A stretch of 64,000 nucleotides of DNA from Nereocystis luetkeana (GCA_031213475.1 JARUPZ010000026.1:8987824-9051823); one strand, 5' to 3'. Counted from the stretch's first letter, positions 34,901-46,752 are shown. Numbers and translations are program-made. Notes: generated from the sequence alone by a model not told the origin.

Positions 34901-37900
34901 CGCGGGGTAATTCCGTGCACCCGCTACGACGGCGGGAAATGACCCGGGCGTTGCTCTATCTCTTGAACTGCCAGCCAACTCTACTGAAACGTGCGCCAGG
35001 CAGATTGCTACCTTCAACCCAAAGGGTTGCCTTGCCTTATACCATCAAGTGCCTCGCCGCCCACCTGACCGTCTCGACCCCGGTCCCGCCCGCTCCGAAC
35101 CAATCTACTGGGGCGCTCGACGACGAGCGATCAGCCGGACAGGGTGTGCCCACACCCTCCCCGTCTCAGCAAGAAAGGCCATACGGTGGAACACTGCTGG
35201 ACGCGCAGCCGCGAGGAGCGCGAAGCAGGAAACGGAGCATCTTCGAGTAGCGGCAAAGACCAGAAATACACTCGATCCCACTTTTGTTCTACAACTCGTA
35301 TAAATAAACTTCGAACAACTAGACGTATACGGTAGGCCAAGCAAGCTGGGTTAGGCCTTTTCGGGCAAGACGCAGTCCCGTTCAGGGGACAAGCTACCCA
35401 AATTCCAAGCAAAATGTCCTCAAAAAGGGGCTGCAGTCCTGAAAGGATTAAGCGTCCACTCCCCCCCAAATCAGTTTTTGGAAGATAGTTTTTTGGGGAA
35501 AGACACGTAGAGCTCCTTAACCCTTACCTCTCTGTCCCTCAATGTGAAGGCCTTTAGAATACTAACATTCGATTAAACCAGTCTTTGTACTATTACGGGG
35601 GACCACACTAAGTAGGACCTACGGTACACACAAAAAGCTATTTGTTCCGCCATTTTCACTACTAACAGTAGGTCCTATTTACTATGGGCCCCCGTAATAC
35701 GGACGGAGTGGTATACTCTTAGGCCTGGGAATGGATTCGTTTTAGTACGTAATAAGAAACATATAGTGTCGCATGGTCAAGATCTGGTTTAAAAGATCTT
35801 GAGGAAACCAAGCAATCCGTGACGGGGGAAAAAAAAAATTGCCACCAACAAAATTTTTTCGATAGTGCTGCCTCTCGAACATGAAATAAAACGCTGTGCG
35901 GGGGTCGGCGTCGCGGCGTTGAGCTACGAGCTGACAACAATTCAGCCTTGCTTTTTGCACGAAACGTGCTCCTGGACGGCGCACAACCAAACCCAGAGCG
36001 AAGCGCAGTAGCGTAGACACGGACGCGAGAGCGTGAACGAATCGCACGTTTCTGGCGGCCCCTTGGGATTGGCGGGCGGCAGCAGGAGAACACTGCCCCC
36101 CCGTGTGAAACACATTCTGTACAGATCAAGTCGCAGGCTATGTAGTCTTGGTTTACTGCTGTTGGGCACGTGTAAACAGCAAGAACACATCCACACACAG
36201 CATCGACAATCGGCTGAGTGACTGCACTCCGCCGAGACCGGGACTTCGACGGCGCCGCCTGCACTTCCGTGGAAGCACGCCCCACCTCTCGACTCACGGG
36301 CAAGTTGTTGTTGTGCGCGCAGCTGGGCTTGAGCCTCGGGGCTAAGGTCGCATTGACCACGACTCTGAAGTTCTGCATGGTGCTGCTGTATGTGCTTGTA
36401 CGTGCTTACCACTCTGTCCGTAAATGTAAGGAATCGTTTATTTTCATTGTGTATATGTGTACCGTCCCTATATCTCCGGACATAGTGGTACGGTAGAGTA
36501 TTTTTACTCGGGCGTTTTCTCACGCGAGACAGCAGTGAGATGCGTTCGCCTCTGAACGCTAGGGGTGACTCGCTTCCCGCTGCATCAAGGCGCGATCGAT
36601 CACAGATGGTCTTCGTTGCGGCGATGGCACCGCGTGTGATGGCAATCGTTCGGCGTGGGGCCGCGTTCATGCCTGGCACCGTTTGCCCGATACAATAAAG
36701 GCTGGACGTCCTTTCTTTTCATCACGGGGATAGTAGTTGTCGAATTTTCCCATCAACAATTGACTGATCAAAAGATGCTCAACTTCAGCAGCAAATTTCT
36801 TGTCCGGCTACTTGTCGGATACAAGCGCGGGTTGCATTGCTGTGTGCGCAAAGTGCTGGCGGAGGGGCTGACACCTATAGCTTTTCTAGTTGTGTCAAAT
36901 AGCTCTTCCCTAGAGATAATACAACCTGAACAATCGATTTTTCCCGCAGACTTTCGCTAAAATAGACGAAAACAAAAACTTCAGATCAAAATCACAGCCA
37001 ATCACCGCCTCCTTCTTCGTTGATGGGATGTGTTTGTCGAACGCCATCATCCAATTCTTTTCCTGTAATCGAGTAACCAGGTGTTTGGTGCAACCGTGAA
37101 TGTAGTCGAAAACTCAGTACCAGGCAAGTACGTTGGTGGCAAGATTATTTTCAAAATGATGTTCTTACAATTTTTCCGAACGGTTCAACTTCTCGAATAG
37201 GTTGGACATTTTTCCCACGTCTGAAATGAATCCATTCCCACCCCCTAACTTGCACGAGTGCCGAAAAAATAAACATCCACACCAATTCCAGGTGCGAAGC
37301 ATATCCCAAAAAAAATGGTTGCATTTCTCAAGAGGCTACCGCAAAGAGCATTGAGCTCGACCCAGGGAGGGTTACTAACACCGTGCAACCTTGAGCGGTT
37401 TTTTACGGAAGATATGGTCCGGAGCCTTCCGAAAAAGCAACGTCCGGCTCTGCGTCTATTAGCACCCATGACCGATGTCGAGAAACAAGCACTGAAAAAG
37501 GATCGCACCTCCAACACCCTGAAAAATGAAAAAAAAAACTGGTAGGTGCTCGTACCTCTTGCATGGCGGAGGACACGTCACCACCAACCTTGCAAACCTG
37601 ATCTCTCGTCTCACCTGGCGGGTAACGCGATGGGTAGGACGATGTCGCCACCCCGCCCAATCCCCGGTCTCCGCTCCCACGGCCGGCCTGACCACGATCG
37701 CCAGAGAACACCTACCCGCAGATGCAGACTCCTCGATTCTCGGCCAACCCCCCCCTCCCCCTCCTCCTCCTCCTCTTCCCACCCCCCCTCCTCGTCTCCC
37801 TCGCCCTTCCCGCATCGAGCCCCCCCCCCCCCGCGCCCCCGCTCCCCCACCGCTACCGCCTCCGTCACCGCTACTGGCATCGTCTTGCCGAACGCGGAAA

Positions 37901-40900
37901 TAGCTCTCCCCGGGTAACGTCTCAAAGAGCTGCCGGCGACCAGCCGGCAGCGCTCTTGGCACCGTCCTCTTCCCGCACCCCCCCGTCCTCGGTAAGCAGC
38001 GCAGCGCCCCCCCCGCAGATCCGAAGCCGCCTCCGTCTCTCGAACCCCCGCCGCTGCTACCGCCGTCGCCGGATTGACCCCACCCCCCCGCTCTCTGGTC
38101 TTGCACGCTTGCGTTATTGGCGAGGATGGCAGGTTTTCGAAGTCCAAGAGCCGCGGTCCAGGACCGACCGGTGTTCCTGGAAGACACTGCGGAGGTGTTT
38201 CCTTCTTCTCCTACTCCTCCTCCTCCTCCTCTTCCGACCGTTTCACTGCCAGCATCGTCGGCAATGTTACCGTTGGCGTCGTTACCGCTACCGTTGATAC
38301 CGTTACCGCTGAGACCGTCACCGCCACTTCCATTACCGTTGATACCTCCGCCGCCCGTCTCACTCCCCCCTCCCGGCCCCCCCATCTCCTCATCCACATT
38401 GCCACCCCCACCACCAACACCACCGCCATCAGCACCACCCCTAGCCCACTGCGGTATCTCCTCCTCCGACGAAGAATGAGGGACACCAGCAACACGCCTG
38501 CCACGCCTACTACCGCCCCCCCGGCCCCGCCCGACCACAGTCGGAAACAGAGACCTCACGGACGTCCAGACATCCCTATAGGAAGGATAGCCCGCGGTAC
38601 CACCGTGCGCGCCCAGGCGGCCAGCTTCGCTGCCGCTCCTACCGCCACCGCCGCTGTTAGACCCGTCGATGGCGCCGACACCTGAGCAAGGGGTGAAATC
38701 GGCAAAAAATAATCGACAGTTGAGCCGGGAGTATTTACAAGATACAAAAAACGAGCAACTCATTAGATGCGCTTCTCCGTACTTCGTACAAGAAGGGGAA
38801 CGGGTGCTCTAGAGCCAAGTGAAAAAACAAAAAGACTAAAAACTTTGCACACCTCGGAGAGATGATGATCTATCTATGTACATATAGATCATCTAGTTTT
38901 TTCACCTGCCGTTGCGAGAGATTGTTCAAGATCTGACTTGTAGGGCAGATCCAGCCTAGGGAGCATGTGCTAAATCACGCAGACAATACGGGTCCCATCG
39001 GGCAACATGAGCTCGTTTCTACAAGATCGGGACTAGATGGTCTATCCGCCTTGTTGAACGATCTAGATCATGAAGTGGGAATGATCTGTAGATTATCTGT
39101 AGTCGATCTGTAGATGATATGCCTGATTTGGGAAGCATTTAAATTTTCGGGAGTCGCCCAGGCGGGACACCCCTCGGGTTTATTTTTCATTCTGGCCTCT
39201 TCTTGGGGTGTTATTACGGGGGGCCACGGCCACGGCAGTAAAAAGGACCTACGGTACACACAAAAACCTGTATATTCATCTATTATTACAGACAATATTT
39301 GGTCTTATTTACTATGATCCCCCGCAATAGTAAAAGGTGCAGTTTCCTGGGGGGTTATTGTGTACCTGGTTGAGTTGATCAAACTATCCCTTCATTATTT
39401 TACAGCCGCAATCCAACCAGCAAGGCCGTGCCAATCAATAAATCCCGCAAATATTTCATGCTTACGATGTGTAGCTGTACGGCGGCTAGTGTACAATGCT
39501 AACAACGCCATACAAAAAAAACTGTACCAGGTACCAGGTACAGTTTTCTTCGAATGACTATTAACATCGTAGACTCGACACGAAAAAAAAAAAATGTGCC
39601 ATATTATCAATAGTAGTATCACGTATGTATACGCTACTAACTGTACATTAGTACGACTGTGGCCGGTAACACAATAACCGCTTGATGTGCACATCCGAGT
39701 CTGAACGAGAAATATATTCCCGGCCAGACTGGCCACTATTCTTCACAGTAGTGGTCCGTATATAGTGCCGGCAAAGTAGTGCCTGCTGCCCGTTATAAAG
39801 CCGGTGAAATCACTTGCCACAGGTGGGAGTCACCAGTGTGGCAGTGTACGGAGTAGATAATGCCAGTTGTCGCTATACTAATGCCGGTATTGTTGGCCGG
39901 CGCATATATACCGGCACAACAGAGGGACCATTACCGTACCTGATACCTGGTACCTGGTAGTGTATAAACAAAATGGTATTAGAGCACCCTTGGGCTGGCA
40001 TGGGTTTCACGATGCCCACGCAAAAACATCTTACCGACTAAAGTAATCGCATCATCGTGACTCATCCATCACGAAAAAAAACAAAAAAACAACAACAACA
40101 ACAGCAACTACAACCCCATTATTTGTTGATTGCCAACATCACACACCTGATGCTGTTGCGGCAGAGCTAGTGGAGTTGCCGCGGCCGGCAGAGGCTGTAT
40201 CGTTGAGGAGAGGGGTTGCGCCGGAGTCTGCACCCGTGGCTTCCGGTAAGAGTTTCCTGAGGGGGTAAGGGAGCGGGGTAGGGGTGGGGATGAGGGTGGG
40301 GTGTGGGGTAGGGGTGGGAGGTAGTAGGAGGGAAATAAAGGGGGGGGAGGTACTTGATATCATGCATCGCCGTAGTCGTATGACCATAGGCCTTCCCCTC
40401 CCTACAATGTCGCGACGGAGCATGTCGGGCTTTCACCGGAGGGGGGGGCAGCGGCTTGAGTTTACGGCGTTCAAGATCAAGACAACCATTGACGAAACCA
40501 AAGCGAAAAAACAGCAATCGCCATCGCGATCGTACAGTCACCAAAAAATACCTGGTAGACCGCTAATTGCTATTGTATACAATATGGCAAGAGCACTATT
40601 AGTAGAATAATGGCAACAACAGGAACAGCAACAGCGGACACCATAGCAAGATCAGCAACAATAGTAGCGACAGCAGTTGACAGTAGCAAAAGCAGCGAAC
40701 ATAGCAATAGCAACAACAGCAACAATAGCAGCAGCAACCCAGCAACAGATGTAACCGTACGACTCCAAAAATAAAATCAATAATTGCAAAAACAAAAAGG
40801 CAGCACCGTACACACAGAATCTTGACACCACGGAACAAAAGCATCATCAACAACCACATCACTACTATCAGGATATGTGTCCAAAAACAACAGAAGGGAA

Positions 40901-41441
40901 TGCTTGGGTATAGTACTACTCTGTTGTATGGCGGTTTACTGGGGTATGCCAGTGCTGTGAGAGGTAAACTCACTCTGTGTTTATATACTCCACTCGCTCC
41001 GTGGCCACTGCATGCTCTACTGCTGCAGTGCCGTCAACTAGCACCACCTCGGTAACCACCGCAACCACAACCCCAATCGTCACAACCACCAACAAAACCA
41101 CCAACACCACCACCAAGAACAAAACCTCACAGTTTCGGATGAAGCCCCATCTCCCTTCCCAAAAACGCCAAGTCAACGTCCCACAGCAGCTCCACCGTGC
41201 ACGCCACCCTGCAGTCCAACTCCAAAGAAACCCCGACCGGGGTCCCCGCCCCCCCCAACACACCGCCTTCCACTACATGCACCCCAGTAGGGCGAGGGGA
41301 GCCGGGGGGGGAAGCGGATTCCTCTCTATCGCGAGGATGAAGGGTGGCTTTGACGCCTCTGCTTGCGTCGGGGTCGCTGGCGAGGAGCAGCGAGCAAGGC
41401 ATGGTCTTGGGCGGGTAGGCTTGCCTCGTGTGCACCAGAGC
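31232..41441 (-). CDS. MGRN1/RNF157/LUL-type RING E3 ubiquitin ligase
   Basis: Exons: 41131-41441, 40147-40256, 37615-38681, 32379-32546, 31232-31985 (stop TAG at 31232-31234). Junction phases are 2/1, 1/2, 0/0 and 0/0, all compatible, giving about 802 codons from the first resolved exon. In order: a substrate-binding-type beta region (ALVHTRQAYPPKTMPCSLLL, LELDCRVACTVELLWDVDL), a very long Gly/Ser/Asn-rich insert, CSLAIVVRPAVGAE, AVYSYAEVFGASDEA (family: YxLQEIYG), and a C-terminal C3HC4 RING. Known relatives are cytosolic E3 ligases controlling endosomal traffic or, in plants, amino-acid export. The 5' exon(s), normally including an N-myristoylated MG start, are not identified. The last exon needs one G fewer in a 14-G run to be read through. 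Confidence 0.8.
32030..32290. repeat. ACAACGGTCACGGAC-type array
   Basis: Irregular 9- and 18-bp units (GGTCACGGACACAACGG) in the intron between the last two RING-gene exons. Confidence 0.75.
32379..32546 (-). CDS. RING ligase gene, penultimate exon
   Basis: Acceptor TGTCCAG|CTG at 32547/32546, donor GCGGAG|GTGTGT at 32379/32378; 168 nt, 56 codons, phase 0 to 0. It encodes LKERGSAGGG, a Ser/Gln stretch, CLRHLVAISKGG and AVYSYAE. Joined to the next exon it gives AVYSYAEVFGASDEA, equivalent to the YxLQEIYGxEN motif directly before the RING of MGRN1/LUL proteins. Confidence 0.7.
33166..33340. repeat. 35-bp tandem repeat, about five copies
   Basis: CAATGCCTTATAGGGGTAGT with spacer GCCTGATAATCCGAG; exact period 35 for three units, decaying at both ends. 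Confidence 0.9.
33518..33630. repeat. 28-bp tandem repeat, four copies
   Basis: AGCTTTGCACGATCTGTG plus CAATATGCAG. Confidence 0.9.
34560..35250 (+). mobile_element. Possible retrotransposon gag remnant
   Basis: It contains a direct duplication of about 100 bp (around 34650-34740 and 34745-34850, both with CCAGTTCGGC and CAGACAGTGGC) and, near 35145-35205, KKGHTVEHCW, which resembles the second half of a retroviral-type zinc knuckle. The first Cys pair is missing. No protease or RT nearby. Confidence 0.25.
35355..35447. mobile_element. R1 MITE copy, diverged
   Basis: CCTTTTCGGG..GCAGTCCCG and GGGGCTGCAGTCCTGAAAGG, followed by TTAA at 35448-35451. Confidence 0.65.
35593..35697. mobile_element. 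R2 MITE copy, 105 bp
   Basis: TTACGGGGGACCACACT and ACTATGGGCCCCCGTAA, TA at both flanks. It lies in the large intron of the RING gene. Confidence 0.8.
36298..36385 (-). CDS. Possible unassigned small exon
   Basis: Between a decent acceptor (ACATACAG at 36386) and a strong donor (CCC|GTGAGT) the minus strand reads QHHAELQSRGQCDLSPEA followed by a Gln/Ala-rich helix. It lies inside the large intron of the RING gene, but its 88-nt length would break that frame. It is therefore an alternative exon, part of another gene, or chance. Confidence 0.2.
37615..38681 (-). CDS. RING ligase gene, large low-complexity exon
   Basis: Acceptor GCTCAG|GT at 38682/38681, donor CGCCAG|GTGAGA at 37615/37614; 1067 nt, open throughout (two bases plus 355 codons). 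It starts GVGAIDGSNSGGGG and is mostly Gly/Ser/Asn/Arg with islands such as YPSYRDVWTSVRSLFP and FETLPGESYFRVRQDD. The final part, CSLAIVVRPAVGAETGDWAG, resembles the FPVVIQAVVDEGD strand before the RING in MGRN1 proteins. The low-complexity block is far longer than in animal or plant relatives and is probably disordered. Confidence 0.6.
39214..39327. mobile_element. R2 MITE copy, 114 bp
   Basis: TTACGGGGGGCCACGG left, ACTATGATCCCCCGCAA right; TA flanks; an extra GCCACG-type duplication makes it longer. In an intron of the RING gene. Confidence 0.7.
40147..40256 (-). CDS. RING ligase gene, second resolved exon
   Basis: Acceptor CCCCTCAG|G at 40257/40256, donor CATCAG|GTGTGT at 40147/40146; 110 nt. 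Only one frame satisfies both neighbouring phases: KLLPEATGADSGATPLLND, then AGRGNSTSSAATAS. It is a Ser/Thr/Ala-rich linker without a known domain. Support comes from splice sites and phase consistency rather than similarity. Confidence 0.55.
40358..40442 (-). repeat. Dispersed repeat family A, 3' part
   Basis: Inverse orientation: GGTACTTGATATCATGCATC to GACGGAGCATGTCGGGCTTT, next to a G run; lies just upstream of a RING-gene exon. Confidence 0.6.
41131..41441 (-). CDS. RING ligase gene, first resolved exon (N-terminal beta domain)
   Basis: Acceptor GCCTCAG|GCT at 41442/41441, donor AAACT|GTGAGG at 41131/41130; 311 nt, phase 0 to 2. ALVHTRQAYPPKTMPCSLLL corresponds to the LVNIRKDSLRLV strand of MGRN1 proteins. 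LELDCRVACTVELLWDVD corresponds to the FTFDCEVxxxVTLYF strand. Residues between them are Pro/Ser/Gly-rich and not conserved. Confidence 0.65.
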
Positions 41442-41879
41442 CTGAGGCGGTTTTGAGGGAGGGGGTAGGGGGGGGGGGGCGGTAGGGGTTAGTCCTTTCA
41501 AAAATCAAAAACTGTTTAGTCTCCCTGCAAAGGCGTCAGAGTCAAGAGGCTTCACGACTGGGCCCCTTACGATCTGGCTACGTATGAGCATACGTGTATA
41601 CGAGGGCATGACATTCGAGTTGGGCCATTTTTCAACAAAAAACAGTGACCGCTGCTACGACTATTAATACTATTGATACTAAGAGTCTAACGAATATTCC
41701 TTCGAGACCGACCTGAAGATGGTTGCGAGCCAGAGCCCTCTGGAGGTAGTTCCTGCCGAGCAGCCGGAAAATGCGCACCCGCCTTCCCGCCCCCCTAATA
41801 GCAACAAGCCTCCGAGAACCGAGCGCGCGCCGGAGCTGCAGCACCGCCCAACATCGCCGAGACGAGTTCAAAACCCATA

Positions 41880-42700
41880 ACAAGCCTACGGCGGCCGTAG
41901 AGGGCCAGAAGAGAGAACACACAGGGTGGAAGCAAGAGTCGCATAAAAGGGAAGAAGCGTGTGTTGAGGGAAAAGGGGTGAAGGGGTGGGAGAGTTACAA
42001 GGGAGAAGCGGGGAACACGAGGCATGGCCACACCATGGCAGTGAACGTTTGACGGGTTTTTGGCAGAGCGCCGAAAGCCGACCCCCCCCGGACCCGAACC
42101 CTATAGCTATGCCGGTGATCAGTGTTTGGATGCTGCGCTTGCTTTGGGCTTCGGCCGGCTTGGATGCTGCGCTTGGAAAGATTCTAGGTGGACCGGTCGG
42201 GTCGGGGATGCTGTGGCTTGGACAATTTCTACTCTGATAGAACCGCCTTTGATATGCTGTATTATACCCCTTAGCCAATCAGAGTGCGTAAATAGCTACT
42301 GTACCTTAGGGAGATTCGCCACTGTGGAAACACACAGGGCGGCGGCAGGAGTTGCATAAACACGAAGGGAAATGTGTCGAGGTAAAAGGGGCGAATGGAT
42401 CGGAAACCATAAGTACTTCAAGGTAGAAGAAGTAGGGGTCACACAGGGCGGAGGCAGGAGTTGAACTAATACCCAGAAACATGCGCTGAGGGAAAACGGG
42501 TTGGAGGCCACGAGAAGAAGACCCACCAAAACTCGCCGTCTAGAGTCGAAACCTCCTATTGACACTTCACCGAACGTACTGTGGAGAGCCAGAAAAGGGG
42601 AACACACTTGTTGCGAAGATAAAGGGAGTTGCAAAAACACAAAGAGGATGTGCTTACAGTAGGGAAAAGGGGGTAAGGGTGGGACAAGTAGAAATTACGG
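41880..42700. repeat. Degenerate ~100-bp tandem repeat
   Basis: The module ACACACAGGG(C/T)GGA(G)GCA(G)GAGT(T/C)GCATAA...GGGAAAAGGGGT recurs about four times (near 41920, 42330, 42440, 42600) with unrelated sequence between. It lies 5' of the first resolved exon of the RING gene. Confidence 0.6.
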
Positions 42701-42840
42701 TAGAACGAGCGGGGGAATACTCGCCGCGAACAAGGCCGCAAATTTACAGGCACACACCCTTGGCCAGGCATGCTTCTTTCGCAGGATGTACGCTACGAAG
42801 CTTTCAAGCTTGCTTTCTCCTGTGTTCCTCGCTCTTGATA

Positions 42841-42945
42841 TTACGGGGGGCCATAGTTAACAGGACCAATTTTTGTTGGTAAAAATGGTTAAACATATAG
42901 GTTTTTATGTCTACCATAGGTCCTGTTAACTATGGCCCCCCGTAA
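42841..42945. mobile_element. R2 MITE copy, 105 bp
   Basis: TTACGGGGGGCCATAGTT and AACTATGGCCCCCCGTAA, compensating G/C changes in both arms; TA flanks. Confidence 0.8.
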
Positions 42946-43361
42946 TAGTTCGCCACGAACGTGTAATTAAATTAATGGCACAATTTTCTATTTTCAAGCT
43001 CGCTACGCTCTTCGACAGTACTCGCGGAAGACAGGAACGACGTATGTATATGGGTATGATGTGCATGGACGATCCCCCCGCACCCAATCCTGTCCGGTTG
43101 GTGGAGCCCTTACGGCCGTCTAAAGCAGCAGCATACACAGCAAGTACCACGTACGTATACATACGTACCACGTACCAGGTACCTGGTATTCAGCAGCAGG
43201 CAAGCACACCAGTAGACCGAATCAACACGCTATACATGTATGCCCCGCCGCCGTACAGCACGTTATGCTTGCTTGCGCTTGTGATACGTGCGAGCAGACG
43301 AGGCAATCCAATCCAGTACCGGGCGCCTACACCAGTATTTCAGGTGTGTGTTCTTCACGGC

Positions 43362-43454
43362 AACCGTTTTAAAACTGTAGTCCCGTTTTGGAGACAAATC
43401 ACCCAGTTTCTTCGTAGTGCGTCCCCAAACGAGACTGCGGTTCTAAAAGGGATA
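43362..43454. mobile_element. R1 MITE copy
   Basis: CGTTTTAAAACTGTAGTCCC and GAGACTGCGGTTCTAAAAGG inverted. About 100 bp downstream, a 66-bp segment (GATAAACCTTCCTTTCTACC...) is directly repeated (about 43451 and 43569). Confidence 0.65.
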
Positions 43455-44308
43455 AACCTTCCTTTCTACCCGTCGACATCCAGCACAACCAGTGTCCGTG
43501 CCGTTTCCCCAACCCTGCTGCTGTAGAGAGATACAAACTTAAACTTCGGCATATGAATGCGAGTACAGGGATAAACCTTCCTTTCTACCCGTCGACATCC
43601 AGCACAACCAGTGTCCGTGCCGATTCCTATCACATAATACATCATGCCGGCATACGAGGACAAAGGGAAAGTTGACGATAGACCACAGGGATGCATCATA
43701 CATATGTTACGGCTATTCATGAAAAAGGGGGCAAACGGAGCCTGCTTGCACGAAATCGGCCAAAAAACTGCGAACGCGCGCGCACGAACGGCAACCGCAA
43801 ATTTTAAGGGGCAACAACATTAGAGGGGATGGAACACTATAATTTTAAAAAATCTAATTTCCTTCCAAAAGTATGTGTTTCCAGCATACAAGGAGGCATT
43901 TTCCACCAGGGGTTTCCAGTGTACAAGGAGGCATTTCCCATTAGGGGCAAACTTTTCTAAACAAACTCTGCGAACGCAAGCGTGGGTGTAACGCGTGAGA
44001 CGTTACATGTTACCAGGTACATGTTACATACGTGCCTGAAAAAAAGTCACGGCCACAGCAACAACGGCCACTGCTGATGCTGCGTGTTTAGTAGATGGTA
44101 CGAATTGGTCTCCGAGTTACGATGTACCAGGTACTTGCCTGGTAGGGGAGCCAGTCGTATGTGCGGCACGGGCGCAAGCAACATGATCGTGCCCAGGACG
44201 AGTTCTGCTGTTGGAGGCGCCCACGCTGGCTGCAGACGGCTGACAAAACTGCTGCTGTAACAAACTTACTGAGTTACGATGAAGGGAGTTGGACTTCGCT
44301 ACTGACTA

Positions 44309-45241
44309 TTACGGGGGACCATAGTAAGACCTATGCCAATGGGACAGCGAAGTTTCAATAAAAACTTTCAATTTCAAAAATACCCGCCAAAAAAATTCAG
44401 AGCACGCGCGCTTCCTATGGGCCACGTAAAAAAAAAAAAAAGTTCCCAACTTTTGAAAAAGCCCGAAAAAAACAAATCTTGGGCCAACATCGGTTTGAGA
44501 AAAACTCAGGCCGATCTTTGTTTCGAAGCGGCGAGATTCCGAGTCCTTGACAAACATCGATCAACAAAACCAACGATTGCGTCCTAAATTCTGAACGGAG
44601 TGCGCTCGTTAGGGGCTCCGACCCACCCTAGGGTCACCGTCTTCACACCATGGCCGGTGTCATGTGGCGAGAGCTGACCAGGCGTATGATAAAACAACAT
44701 TTGGCCGCTGGTTTGCACAAAACTGAAGACAAAACTTCTCCATCCGCCTCGAATGGCAAAAAATAGAGTTTTTTTCAGGTTCGGGAGGATACCGTACGAC
44801 GCCGCCGGCAAGCTCTCGCCCCCTAGACCATGGATCCACCTGATATCTTCGAGGCCGTCATCTATATTCGTTGGCCTTGCCAGATACCGAGCGGGTTGGC
44901 CGTGGGCTGAGTCTATGTCGAGATCGAGCATCGATCGTCGCACGAGCTGGTTTCTATCACCGTGTTGACAATTTGCAACCAGGAAAAACAAATTGCGCCG
45001 CCTGCAGCCGTTGGGGGGAAAAAAAATGAAAAACAAACCATTTTTCTATTTTTTCCCCACAGCGCCGGTACGATAATTTTTTCGGCTGTATTTTTAAAGC
45101 AATATATTTGAAAAAAAACTTTTGAACTTAGCGTTTCCATTGGCATAGGTCTATAAGTACGACCAAATGTTGTCAGAAAAAATAGAAATATTTAGGCTTT
45201 TTGTGTGTATCGTAGGTCCTATTTACTATGGTCCACCGTAA
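44309..45241. mobile_element. R2 MITE copy split by an inserted TIR element
   Basis: Left 16 bases TTACGGGGGACCATAG at 44309 and the remaining right part from about 45155 (GTACGACCAAATGTTGT...) to CCACCGTAA at 45241. The gap is filled by a separate element (44327-45153). Confidence 0.75.
44327..45153. mobile_element. ~827-bp TIR element inserted at a TA inside an R2 MITE
   Basis: Ends GACCTATGCCAATGG(G/A) on the left (44328) and its inverse CCATTGGCATAGGTC on the right, with similarity continuing into CGAAGTTTCAA / TTTGAACTTAGCG, so inverted repeats of about 30 bp. The junctions leave TA on each side. Both arms contain A- or T-rich runs. A minus-strand reading frame of about 150 codons (44584-45036) shows no transposase motif that I recognise. 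Confidence 0.65.
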
Positions 45242-45576
45242 TATAAATATGTCGTCTTGTAGACTTTACGGCAGTACCTGGTATATAGTGTGCGTCAACC
45301 ATAAGACGCGTCAAACGAAATTTTCGAGTAAAGTGGTGTGTGGTGTGTGGTGTGAATGGGCAACGGCAAGCACTCCATCTACTGGAGAGGATAGTTATTA
45401 ATAGCATTGTCATTGTTGTGGTCGATCTGGGGATTCCAGCCACTAAAGGATAGTACGAGTATTATTAATAATAGTAATGATAACGAGGTTATACTCGTAA
45501 AGTTTACGTAAAGAAAGCCAGCATGAAACTTGCACGGAAACAGCAGTCCACGCGCCCGCACTGCTGCTGTTTTTAA

Positions 45577-45665
45577 CCCTTTTAGAACCGCAGTCCCGTT
45601 TTGGAGGCAAACCACTCAAAATTCGAGCGGTTTGCCCCCCAAACGGGACTGCGGTCCCAAAAGGG
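45577..45665. mobile_element. R1 MITE copy, 89 bp
   Basis: TTAA at 45573-45576, CCCTTTTAGAACCGCAGTCC left, CGGGACTGCGGTCCCAAAAG right; right flank TGAA. Confidence 0.75.
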
Positions 45666-46752
45666 TGAATAGCTCTTCAACATATCTTCGTTCCGAGAAT
45701 TTTCCCAGCGATCAACCAAGTCGTACACTGCCTCGTACCGCCCCCATGAAAAACACCAATATGGCAGGATAATAATACCCCGGAATTTTACAACTCATGA
45801 TTCATGATATACCTGGTATATGATATCATACACACATATTCGGCTATATTTTCGGGTTCGATCGTTGCTTGTTTGTGTATGTTTGCTTTCTTTGTTCGGG
45901 CCGCCTTTTTTCAACACCTAAAAAAAGGACGGAAAAAATAGGGACAAGGGAAAAAAACTGAATAACAATCCCGGAATTTTACAAACTTAAAATCGTGACA
46001 AACTGGTACCAGGTATACAGGTACGCGTATGCATTCGACTATTAATATTGATCATATACCAGGTACCAGGTATTAATACTAATAGTACGTACCAGTACCT
46101 ATGATATTCAAGTTCGATCGTTCCTTGTTGTGTGTTTGAGGGTTAATTTTTCGTGATGCATTTTCTCAGCATAAGAAAAAAAAAGAGACGAGAACAAACA
46201 AACAAAGAAGCAGCAAAGCACGAAAAAAAGGCGACCAAAAAAAACGAAGCAGCAACCAGACTGCGTGTAAAATAAAATAAAATAAAAAAAAAGGCGCGGG
46301 GAAAAAAAACAAAAAAAGAGGGTATGAACGGCCGGCCGACATCCATCTATGAATTAACAGCAAGCGATACCAGCGCGCCGTGAGGAAGTGTTCCGCCGGT
46401 GCCGAGCAGAGCCGCCGCAGCAGCAGCAGCGGTGGCAGCTGCACGCAGCCAGATGAGATAGCTTCCATATGGGGGTCTCGATAAGGGTATGTAGCCTCGA
46501 GGGAAGACGGGGCTCGGTCGGATGCTGAAAAAAATCGCGGCAAAATGACGCACGCCCGGGCACATTCGATCAGTTTGATCAATTTCGGACACCTCTCGTC
46601 AAAAAAGATCTCATTCATGGGAGACCAGTATTTTGTAGACGCGTCAAGGCCTCTAAATGGCCTTATTAAACTTCTTCAAGTGGTATCTGAGCGGTCAGTC
46701 AAGCGGGCAAACCGCGGTCTCCAGCTTTGTCTCTCAAGGTTTCTCGTGCTAT

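Larger units (their letters stand above)
41442..46752. other. Region 5' of the RING gene, repeats; missing 5' exon may be here
   Basis: Holds the ~100-bp degenerate tandem repeat, R1 and R2 MITEs, the nested TIR element and several TACCWGGTA sites. The MGRN1-type N-terminus expected upstream of 41441 was searched for by eye and not found. Confidence 0.5.

Noticed and set aside
35942..36679. 245-codon open frame on the minus strand
   Set aside because: No domain, Cys-rich and compositionally mixed; only an 88-nt internal part has plausible splice sites. Lies in a RING-gene intron.
46347..46535. Minus-strand exon-like segment (IRPSPVFPRGYIPL..., Ala-rich helix, stop)
   Set aside because: Good TTTTTTTCAG acceptor, but the small upstream gene already ends at 46753 and no donor partner in phase was found.
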